From: Hypomyces perniciosus
Taxonomy: Eukaryota > Ascomycota > Sordariomycetes > Hypocreales > Hypocreaceae
Length of the DNA: 64,000 nucleotides
Direction of reading: 5' to 3'
Assembly (NCBI GenBank): GCA_008477525.1
Contig: SPDT01000003.1
Coordinates: 2,728,001 to 2,792,000 of the forward strand
Shown: piece by piece, positions 47,431-56,567 of the stretch
Position numbering within the stretch: position 1 is the first letter of the stretch
How the letters are laid out: the number at the start of each line of letters is the position of its first letter
Notes under the pieces: generated by a model
Seen by the model: only the letters and a program-made list of their open reading frames with translations
Database searches by the model: none
What the model was told of the DNA's origin: nothing
Translations under genes and position numbers: made by a program

Positions 47431-48020
47431 AATAATTTGGTTGTTTTAAAGTAATTTGATAGATCTGGCAGGGCTAGATTATATCATTTCTTTCATCACT
47501 TGTTCCCATACAAGGGCCATATTGCAATATCCACGGTAGTGCCACTTTTTGGTCCCCTCTTTATCCTAGCTTTCCAGAGAGTTTCGAATCGAGAGGTTCA
47601 TACGGGAATAGCGATTCAACGTAGCGCTTAGAGATCCTGCCATTTAAATCTAGCCAATAGAATGGTTTTAATAGTAGGAAAGCTGCAAGCTTAATAATTA
47701 CAACCATTTTGATCACTAATCTTGGTGTTAACAACTATTCTACTTCAGTTGCATAGGATTTGATCACTCATCACAATTTTCAACCAACTTTCTCCCTGCT
47801 TCCTATTGGGTGTTAATCATTATATACGAGCTTACCAAAGTTGTCCGCATGACAAGAGCAAAAGTCATGCTTACTTTGAGATTTCAAATCATTACTAGAA
47901 CCTAAGTATAAAGTTCTTATAATAAGTCCCATTAAGTTACTGAAATAAACCTGGAAGTCTACAATCATTCCAAGCCTTGAAACCTATCATTATTTCAATT
48001 ATATTAACAACATCCCTAAG
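47431..48020. other. Upstream flank of the hydrolase gene
   Basis: AT-rich, no reading frame. It presumably holds the promoter of the gene at 48021. Confidence 0.55.
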
Positions 48021-48984
48021 ATGTCCACTCAACAAACAGCCAAAACGCAATTTGCTAGTGTGTCCAATGGCACCAGGTTCGCTTATCGGAGAATAGGAAC
48101 TGGTCCTGGAACCCCTCTCGTACTCCTCATCCACTTCCGTGGTGTGATGGATAAGTGGGATCCTCAGTTCATTAATAGTCTCGCTGCCAACCTCCCACTC
48201 ATTACTGTTGACTACGCTGGAGTGGGTCTTAGTTCTGGCGAAGCAGCTACAACTGTCTCGCAATCCGCAGCTGATATCGTTTCTTTTCTGGAACAAATCG
48301 GCGAGAAAGAGGTAGATTTTCTTGGCTTCAGCCTGGGCGGATATGTGGCCCAGATGGTCGCTTTGAACGCCGACCCGGACAAGGTCAAAGTCCGCAAACT
48401 GATCTTGGCTGGGACTGGCACCAGCTTTGGACCAGATACCAAGTTGAGCCCCAATGACGATGTTCCCTCGGTGGCTGGTACCCCAGAAATAACTATCGAC
48501 ACGTTTAAAACCTTGTTCTTCCCGAAAAATCGCGAAGGCGATGCGGCCGCTGAGTCTTGGTGGGCTCGTATTCACGAACGAAGCAGGGAAACCTCCGGCG
48601 AGGAGATCTCTGAATGGCTTAGCCACGGATTCAAAGATCAAGGCAAGGGGATCCTTGCACAGCGCGCTCAAGTGCAGGGTTTTGCCCAACTGGAGGCTGA
48701 AAAAGACGTTGATAATGGATACGATAGGCTTCATGAGTTGAAGATCCCGGTGTTAATCGCAAATGGACAGGTACGTCCATTGTATTGTTAGTCTATGGCA
48801 TTCACCCTACTAATGAAAAGTGAACATTTAGAATGACTACATGATTCCGACTTTTAATAGCTATCTTATCCAGCAAAGGGTGCCCAATGGCCAGCTCATT
48901 TTATACCCAAATAGTGGGCATGGATTTTTATTCCAATATGCTACTTTGTTTGCAAAGCATATTCAGTTGTTTCTGGAGGCTTAG
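48021..48984 (+). CDS. Alpha/beta hydrolase
   Basis: Exon 1 is 48021-48770. A 61-bp intron (48771-48831) has GTACGT, TACTAAT and TTTAG. Exon 2 is 48832-48984. The protein is 300 aa, complete and without lesions. The fold is of the alpha/beta hydrolase 1 type: VLLIHFRG (oxyanion strand), VDYAGVGLSSG, nucleophile elbow GFSLGGY (Ser near residue 110), acid in NGQNDYM across the splice, and His in NSGHGFLF. All three members of the catalytic triad are therefore visible only after splicing. There is no signal peptide, so it is probably cytosolic. The substrate is unknown; hydrolases of this sort also occur in metabolite clusters, but this one is over 20 kb from the PKS-NRPS. Confidence 0.88.
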
Positions 48985-49189
48985 GATGGCGAAGATAGGA
49001 TGGAAGTGGATTACAATTGATACATAGTCGCCGTACAGAGTTACAACACCAATGCTGCCCGTAACGATTTTGACTTCAATTTTGACTTCAATTTTGAAGC
49101 ATACACTGTTTTTTCTGCCTCGCACTTCGTAAGCGGGTATTGCATTTCTGTTCGATTGGTTAGATGCTGGGCGTCTCAATGCATCAAAC

Positions 49190-49405
49190 TGTTGGAAAAC
49201 TTAGTCATGTAGTCAGCTTGATCACATAGCAGAAAAAATGGGGCCCCAGAATTGTGCTCAATTGCTCTGTCCTCCTCCATCTTCCTTGGATTCTCTTCCA
49301 GCCATTTTATCATAGAAACAGAACGCCGCGCGTTCTGTTTCACCTTACGTCAGATCACAGGTTCCCTTCCATATACATTTTTGCTTATTCCAACAACTAG
49401 ACCGA
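49190..49405 (-). repeat. MITE-like repeat, copy 2
   Basis: Inverted homologue of 10997-11221, 216 bp, with TGTTGGAAAAC at one end and TTCCAACA near the other. It directly abuts a pogo transposase fragment. Confidence 0.65.
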
Positions 49406-49470
49406 AGAGTTTTGTGGAGTGGTTCGGTTGTGATGAATGGTGTAGGGACCCTATAAGCCGGAAGTTAGAA
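49406..49470 (+). pseudogene. pogo-type transposase fragment
   Basis: A short frame reads VEWFGCDEWCRDPIS, matching EQWFGCDAWLRDPRM in the middle of the pogo transposase at 38200-38255. The fragment is bounded by MITE copy 2 on one side and solo LTR copy 4 on the other, so later insertions have cut up an older pogo element. Confidence 0.6.
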
Positions 49471-49474
49471 AAAG

Positions 49475-49848
49475 AGCCGACGACCCGACCGGGTCGTGGC
49501 CCAGGTCCGGAACAATGACGGAGCGACGGGCCAATAAGGAATAATCACTAAGGTACGTACCGAATCATTGATGATTCGGAACGTATGTAAGTGATCACGA
49601 ACCTCAAATCATCAGGGACGTAGTTACGTTCCCTAATGATTGCTACTACTCTCCTTTGTATATAAGACTGGAGAAGTCACGATCATTTCGTATAGTTACT
49701 TAGACAGTCGTTAGCACAAGCATTCACTTGAGCCCGCCAGTTCTACGGAATGGTGACAACAACTGCTTAGTATTCTCCCTGATCTCTCTGCTAACATAAA
49801 CCCTGCGAGCCTCGGTTTGGTTGTTAGGAATTAGCCCGGATCGTGACA
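49475..49848 (+). repeat. Solo LTR, copy 4
   Basis: Same family. The left end is eroded (ACGACCCGACC kept, terminal TGTC changed); the right end GGATCGTGACA is intact. The body keeps TTGTATATAAGACTGG and GACAGTCGTTAGCAC. The flanks (AAAAG/TAAAG) are only a near match. Confidence 0.8.
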
Positions 49849-50158
49849 TAAAGTTTTTTTAGCTGTTAAATAATTTAAAGGAATTTCTTTAATAATAAAG
49901 TTAGTACTAATCAATAAATATAAATTATATTTACTAGCTATAATTAATTTAAAGAAAAATTAAAGAATATCTTTATTTATATTAATAGAGAATACACTAT
50001 AAGGATAAATTTATAGATTTAATTTAAAACAGAAAATACTTTAACTATACTAAATTAAAGAGAAATCTTTATAATTTCAAATCTGGTAATTGATATCTTT
50101 ATATAATAGTAGATTTACTTATATTTATTAATTAATTTTACTAATATTAGATGTATAG
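49849..50158. other. Very AT-rich RIP-like block, no gene
   Basis: About 310 bp made almost wholly of A and T with TAAA/TTTA runs. No frame is supported. The composition suggests a repeat destroyed by C-to-T mutation. Confidence 0.55.
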
Positions 50159-50900
50159 ACAACTCTCCCCTGTAAAAATTCTCCCACGCTAGCAGCTGTT
50201 ATGGCTTGTTAACGTGCGGGGTAATTTTTGCAGGCCTACTGGCCTGTCTCTCCGCTTGGGCTTACCGGGCCCTAACAGCGCATAAAGAGGGAGGAATTCG
50301 GAGAGCTTCACCTCCCTCGAGAGCTGGCGACGACATCTATGCAGCTCTGCTGCTAGCATATTGCCTTGTAAGAGGCAATAGACGACACTCTGCCTCGCAA
50401 GAGGTGTTGCCGACGATGACACACTGCCTCCCACGCGAGAGGCCTCGAACACTACGTCGCCTCGTAAGAGGTCCCGACAGCTTGCCTCCTAGAGGCACGG
50501 CTACCGCCTCGCAAGAGGTGTTGCCGACGATGACACACTGCCTCCCGCGCGTGAGGCCTCGAAAACTATGTCGCCTCGTAAGAGGTCCCGACAGCTAGCA
50601 CTCAGGTTTTTCCCCTCTGTAAGGAGGGTTTTTCATCCTGGTGCCTGAGGCCCTGGGCCTCGGACGATCCCCTTTCCTTTGTAAATTGAAATGTAGCGAA
50701 CAGCTATAGGGTCAACACCTCCGGTTATTCTCTAGCAGCTTGCTGGCTAGTTAGGCCGGTTCTGAGTTAACAGGACCACGTGGAGGTGGCCCAATATTTC
50801 ATCTATGGATGCCATAAAGACCTTGGCCGGCTCCTACCGACCTATTGCCCAGATGGGATTTGTGTAACTAGCTTACTTATGGTCGTTAATATTAAAACAA
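50159..50900 (+). repeat. Palindrome-rich LINE-associated repeat, copy B, with LINE tail
   Basis: It begins ACAACTCTCCCC like copy A. It contains at least eight short hairpins built on CCTC...GAGG (for example CCTCGTAAGAGG, CCTCGCAAGAGG, GCCTCCTAGAGGC) between 50360 and 50590. A 91-bp unit is duplicated (50392-50482 and 50506-50596) with only about four differences. It ends with the LINE 3'-tail sequence GGCTCCTACCGACCTATTGC (50830-50849) and an AAACAAAC run. This looks like a non-autonomous or internally deleted LINE derivative. Confidence 0.65.
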
Positions 50901-50971
50901 ACAAACAAATTAGATGTATAGAAAATAGGTGTCCTGGATTTTTATGCCTGTGCCGGCTTTTTCTGCCCGAC

Positions 50972-51372
50972 TGTGACGATCCGGGTTGATTCTCAACAGT
51001 CAAACCGAGGTTCGCAGGGTTTATGTTGACAGAGAGGTCAGGGATGAATACTGAGCAGGGTAACGTAGTCACGATTCTGTAGAACAGGCGGTTCTGGTGA
51101 ATGCAATTTGTTAACGACTGTCTAAGTAACTATACTAACGATCGTGACTTATCCAGTCTTATATACAAAGGAGATACATAGTGAATGTACTTGGATCACG
51201 TATGGATCACGGTTGTGTTGGATCACCTTGGCTCACGTTCCGTGATCCAAGTGATCCGTAGTTCACAGTGATCCGAGTGATCCTTCCTGATTGGACGGTC
51301 GTTCCGTCGTTCTTCCGGGGTACGTACCGCCCTGGACCCTTTATGCGGCCATAAGAGGGTCGGGTCGTGACA
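50972..51372 (-). repeat. Solo LTR, copy 5 (5-bp TSD CCGAC)
   Basis: Inverted copy from TGTGACGATCC to GGTCGTGACA, 401 bp, with a perfect CCGAC duplication (50967-50971, 51373-51377). It is closest to copy 2 in its GATC-rich part. Confidence 0.9.
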
Positions 51373-51381
51373 CCGACTAAG

Positions 51382-51790
51382 TGTGACGATCTGGGTTGAT
51401 TCTTAAAGGATAAACCGAGGCTCGTGGGTTTATGTTGATAGAGAGGTCAGGGATGAATACTGAGCAGGGTAATGTAGTCACGATTCTGTAGAACAGGCGG
51501 TTCTGGTGAATGCAATTGGTTAATGACTGTCTAAGTAACTATATTAAAATGAGTGACAAGCCAGTTGTATATATATAAAGGAGATCCGTATGTGATCACT
51601 GATGTTCCAGTGAGCGTTGCTGCGATCACTGCGATAGTGCGGTGATCGAGTAAGTGATCACACGTCTTGGAGTAGTGAGCGTTTGAGTGATCACTCTTAG
51701 CGTGGTGATCACTTCCTGATGATTGGTCGGAGCAACCGATATTCTCCCGTGTCCCCGTGACCTGGTCTTCGACATGGTCGGGTCCAGCCT
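51382..51790 (-). repeat. Solo LTR, copy 6
   Basis: Inverted copy starting TGTGACGATC only 4 bp beyond the target duplication of copy 5, so copy 5 landed next to it. The outer end (CATGGTCGGGTCCAGC) is eroded. The upstream third is a run of GTGATCAC-type words unlike the other copies. The end that abuts the CCTGGTCTTCGACATGG stretch matches copy 1. Confidence 0.8.
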
Positions 51791-53088
51791 TAGTCGACTA
51801 CGGGTAGTCCAATTACTTAATTCTTACTAAGCACCTATCTGACCCTACCTTTAATTTAGGGGCAGACTATATTCTTGGTCAGGCCTAAAAGAAGTACTAT
51901 ACGGTAAAACCAAGACCCTATAAAAGGACCCAGGTTATTTCCTCAGGAATAAACTGTATGAGTTGGGTTTATATTGGTAGGTCAACTGAGTCTTTTCTTA
52001 GTGGAAGGTATCACTCACTCCTGTAGAGGGTAGTTAGACTGAATTAAATGTCCTGAATAATTAGGTGATGGATACCATAGATTCATGCACATATTTCCTT
52101 TACATGGTTTAAATTCTCTGAGGATCCTAATAATCCATGCATAGTAACTTATATATTGTCTTGGAAATCGTCCTGGTCTTACTACATAGTAGTAAAATGA
52201 GTTATTTTAATAGCATGTTCAAATATCAGCTACAGCGGGCGCTATGTCGTATTAGTAGCGGGCGCTATGGTGGTAATATAAGTGGATTTTATCTAATACT
52301 GGGAAAGAGAATAGCTAGAGGACGCAAATAACATCAATACCGCAGCAAGACAATTAATAGATCGTATGAAGGCTTGGGGTAACTTGAAACATTCTGGCCG
52401 ACATACCTTCACGTTTTACAAAAACAAAAATTAATTCACGCCAATGGAGCGTTATCCAAAGCCTGATGGCAGATTACAGGACCCCTGGACAATCTAAGTC
52501 TTTACGACGAGTTTCACTGATCCATAACCATGTTCATAGAACGACCCGCCCGATTGTCTTGGCTCTACAGAACATTCCCACAGAATTGGCCTGGAACAGG
52601 GTTGCAGTCGAATCATTTATCCGTGGCTTTAACGTAAATATGACTCATCAAAGTCCCAACAAACTAGGCTCCAACAGCATGGCTCTCTCTAGCAAACATA
52701 CACTGAATAGAAAGATCGAGGACAAAGTTCTGGAACCGCTATAATACTTTTCAAATTCCCGTTTAATAGGAGAAAAGGTTCAATTTCATAAGTTAGAACG
52801 TTGGAGACCGTCAAAACTGCCTAACGGGCTAGTCAGCCGTCTGACTTTCGCCCAACAGCAATTGGTGGATGCTTTTCTAGTTCGGAATTACCAGGTTAAA
52901 TATGCAGTACCATGTCAAGTGCTTATATGCTTCATTAGTGCTGAATATTTGCGTACATACTATACTTTACTTTTTATTAGATGTATAAGATATATAAGAC
53001 GTAGGTTCCCTTTTAAACTACCAAGTAGCCTTATTCTCTTCTTCTCAAACCTAAGCGCCAATTCTTGATATTATCGCAAAGTTCTGAG
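51791..53088. other. No gene supported
   Basis: A weak frame at 52466-52744 and its continuation to about 52860 might be the remains of a coding gene, but I see no domain, and stops interrupt it. Two adjacent GCGGGCGCTATG words occur near 52240 and 52260. Confidence 0.45.
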
Positions 53089-53490
53089 ATGCGCTCTCTC
53101 CTCCCTTTCTCTTTTGCTTTCATTAGCACTACGGCAAATGCTGCTCAATGCTATTCGGACCAAATTCGTGGCTGCAGCCTCAACGCTTTTCAACAGGCCG
53201 CATACCAAATCTGCAACTCTCAGTCCACTTCCCACGACTACTTCTGCATCGGAACCCGCGTTTGGGTTCATGCTCAATATTCCGGGACTGGTTCGAAGGC
53301 TCAATGCCGAGTAAGCTAAAGGTGACGCCACAATCTGTGATTATATAATGATTAACGATTATAATAGAATGCAATAGACAACATCATCTCGCAATGTCTT
53401 CAAGGTTCAGGAACTTTATCTGGTGGATATTGGGAATGGTCTCTCAATGGAGATGTTGAAAATTACGATCTTCGGGTCAGAAGAAACTAG
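53089..53490 (+). CDS. Small secreted cysteine-rich protein
   Basis: Exons 53089-53310 and 53368-53490 give 114 aa. The 57-bp intron (53311-53367) has donor GTAAGC and acceptor AATAG. The first 18 residues (MRSLLPFSFAFISTTANA) look like a signal peptide cut before AQCYSD. The mature chain of about 96 residues has six cysteines, with C..C near its start (QCYSDQIRGC) and the last in IISQCLQG, then GGYWEWSL. Six cysteines, small size and a signal peptide fit the general class of fungal secreted effector-like proteins; disulfide bonding and function are inference. I do not recognise the family. It stands alone, 460 bp from a LINE relic. Confidence 0.75.
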
Positions 53491-53983
53491 AAACGGCGGA
53501 CATCATATCCCCTTGTTAACCTTTGTGCGGTTCTTCAAACCATTTTCAAAATCCCTTTATTCAAGGGGAAGTTATTTTTCATCATTCAATTTGTTTCCCC
53601 TTCTCGACAGCCTAAATGGGAACACTGTTACATAAGTTCTCTACACGAGGGCATGAACATTATGCCGATTACACTTGGTAGGAATACACTTAAAATCACC
53701 CTTATAGGGAATAGCGGATAGAATACCCTTGCACATCTTCAGGGGAAACACGAACCTAGTATTATAACCTGGCATAATGTAATGTCATTTATATACAGTT
53801 TACCCGTTGAAAATTTCATTAACCTGTACTCCTCCAAGTTTTGTCAGCAAGCTTCCCTCCTACACCTACAGGTACCCCACCTTTTGGGTGCCTACTCACC
53901 AAAAATTCCATAACCTCTTGACTAGCTATCAAGAAAACAAGCCCAACAACGCTCTCTCGCCCCTCCTGGGCACTTAGAGAAAG
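53491..53983. other. No gene seen; probable LINE 5' flank
   Basis: Intergenic sequence running into what may be the 5' untranslated region of the LINE whose ORF1 starts at 53984. Confidence 0.45.
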
Positions 53984-56365
53984 ATGGCGAACGCTATCAG
54001 ACTCCAGGCAAACCAGGGACAACTGAACCTCGCTGCCGCCGGGCGGGCAGCACTCCAGCGACTCGAGAAGGAGGGCACTCCTTCGCTCCCAGGGCAAAGG
54101 GAGACCACGGTCCTCCCACTTACGCCCAAGAAACGCCGCATCGACAACAAACGTATCGAAACTGACGTCCCCAGACTCAATTTTGGTTCCAATATAAGAC
54201 CCAGCGTCTCTCTCTTCCCAAAAGGGACCCAGGAAGGCCTCTCTTCCTCCCTCTGGAGCGGGCCGACGGAAGCCCCCGCCTTTACAAATGGAAAGCAATC
54301 AAACACAGCACTCAAAATCTTTGCCCAGATCGAAGAAATTAACTCAATTCAAAGGGCCAGGCAGGAGGTATTACTCTCGGTAGCCCGAGCTATCGACGAC
54401 TGCCTAGCTAAACACCAAGGAAAGCACCATCTCCCAGCGGCCATGCTGGCGAGCAAAGCCCTCTCCGACACCCTCGAAAACCTCCTTTCCCGGGGGCCCT
54501 CGCAGACCCCGAAAAATCGGGCAGGAACCTTCCTCCTGCCCAACCGTTAACTGTCCAATCAGTCAGCAAGAAGCCCCGCCAAAATAACGAACAACAGCAA
54601 ATCGAGCCTCGGCCCGTAACGAGTCACGTGGGCCACGGTTGCGGCCACAGGCACGAATAAAAACTCCTTAATACAAGGGAACGGAAACAAACCTACCCTC
54701 CAAAGCAATAGCGGGCCGGCCCCCATCGCTCGTGAAAACATACAAAAACAGGCGAAAACCACACTAAAGACCGATAACAGGATCTTCCTCCGGGTCCCCC
54801 CAGACCATGGCTGGAAGAAGATCACCGCTATCGGCGCTAGGCAGGAGGTCATTAGAATTGGCAACCTTAAGAGCGAGGATATTACTTACTTCCAGGAAGT
54901 GAAGTCTGGGTTCGCACTCTGAACTAAAACAGAAGATATTAGGAAAAAGATCCTTGCCCTGGCCCCGAGCGCGGAGGCCAGCGGCCTGAGGATCAAGGAA
55001 GCACGCGTATAGAGGAGTTTTCTCCTGCAAGGCGTTCCTAAATACTACACCAACACCTCAGGCACCTTCCCCACTAACGCGCTAGTCCCGATCGAGGCTC
55101 AGGGGAGCGCCAGGTCCAAGGAACCCCCGGTCTTCTGCCAGAAGGCCCCTTTCGGCGAGACCACCGACACCTGCCACTACTTCATCTCCTTCGGAGAGGA
55201 AGTCAGGACAGGCTTCAAACTCTTCGACTGCTCGGCCCCAGCGGAGCTCCGGACCCAAAAGGCACGGGTGACCCAATGCGACAGGTGCCTTGGCTTTCAC
55301 AATCCTCGAGGGTGCACCAGAACCGCGCGCTGCAAGAAGTGCGGCAAACCTGCCTTCCAACACGCCAATGAAGATGGGAACTGCGACAACCCCACCCAAT
55401 GTGCTAACTGCCTCGGACCTTACTAATCCGACGCTCTAAACTGCCATGCACGCCCGACCATTAAGGACGGCGTGAAAGTGCACGCCACCAAAGAACAACT
55501 CAAGAGCATCAGAGAACTCGGGACCCAGGAATTCCAGAAAAGGAACCCCGCCCCCTCTGCCCCTAAGCCCAGCCCCGGCGCACCCAGGGGAGGAGCTCCT
55601 CAGACCGCCCCGGCCGGATCTCCCACCGCCCCCAGGGCCCGGATCCGAGGACCCCCCAAAATAAAATCGACCTGACGAACGTCCCTGACGGCTCGTCGAG
55701 GGAAAGCTTACCGGCCCGCTCCGCAGTGGAGGTTGCCGATCTGGACGACTCCATGGATGACGCCCCAGGGGAATTCCCTGAGGGAGACGAACCCCATGAG
55801 TCTGATCTATGAACGACAGACCCCGTCGAAACCGCCGAAAGAATTCTGGCCTAAAAATCTTCCAGGCCAATGTGGGAAAACAGGGACAGTATTACGATAC
55901 AGCCCTCTTACTGGCCTGGGAAGACGGCTTTGACATTGTGCTCATCCAGGAGCTATGGACTCGCTGGGACGCTCCGTCGTCCAGGAGACAGACAAAATCT
56001 CACCCTGGCTTTCAAGCATTCAACCCACTCAACGACTGGAGGGAGACTAGACCCTCCGTCCTCATATATATCAGAAAATCACCAAATCTACTATGCCAAC
56101 AACTCTCGCCCTCGGGACTGGAGAGCGACTGCGTCTGCTGGGTGGAAGTCTGCGGATACGTCGTCACTAACGTTTACCGCAGGGCTTCCCTCGACACGGC
56201 ATCAAAAACCCTCGAGAGGTAGGGTCGGCCCCCCCCCGAACTCAATCATTGCAGGAGACTTCAACGCATCACACTGGACGTAGCAACCAGGCCGAGTCCC
56301 GGACGCTGCGGGCAACAGACTGGCTGAGTGGGCAGACGGACACGACCTGACCCCCGCCCTTATTC
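53984..56365 (+). pseudogene. LINE 5' half: ORF1 (gag-like) and endonuclease, broken
   Basis: ORF1 starts at ATG 53984 (MANAIRLQANQGQ) and is open for 189 codons. Further ORF1 pieces follow in frame with stops, including zinc knuckles CDRCLGFHNPRGC and CKKCGKPAFQH near 55280-55360. ORF2 begins near 55809 with an AP-endonuclease-like domain (IFQANVGK, FDIVLIQELW, and IIAGDFNASHW after a frame change near 56220). Sequence recognisable as LINE stops near 56365, before the reverse transcriptase. A copy that keeps its 5' end but has lost its 3' part is unusual. Many stops show it is dead. Confidence 0.85.
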
Positions 56366-56567
56366 TATATGTCGAATTGTGCCTAGCTGGCTAAGGAGTC
56401 GGGTTCGCGTAAATTACCTCTTTGAATTTTGCGGTCACAACACTAACCTATTTGAAATTTCGCGGTCAAGACACTAGCCTCTTTAGGATTCCAGGGTCAT
56501 TGCAGCTTATTTTCAGGGGTTCTCATGAGTTCTTGACTCAATCAGCAATATAGGACATACGCTAACC
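56366..56567. repeat. Three imperfect 30-bp tandem repeats upstream of gene A
   Basis: Units at 56416-56445, 56446-56476 and 56477-56504 share a pattern of CCT-TTTGAA-TT-GCGGTCA-ACACTA. The third is most degenerate. They lie 64 to 152 bp upstream of the ATG at 56568, where they could be promoter elements, or the edge of a repeat carrying the genes downstream. Confidence 0.6.

Noticed and set aside
50340..50600. CRISPR-like array
   Set aside because: The palindromes differ in sequence and spacing, spacers are not unique, and the context is a eukaryotic LINE-associated repeat.
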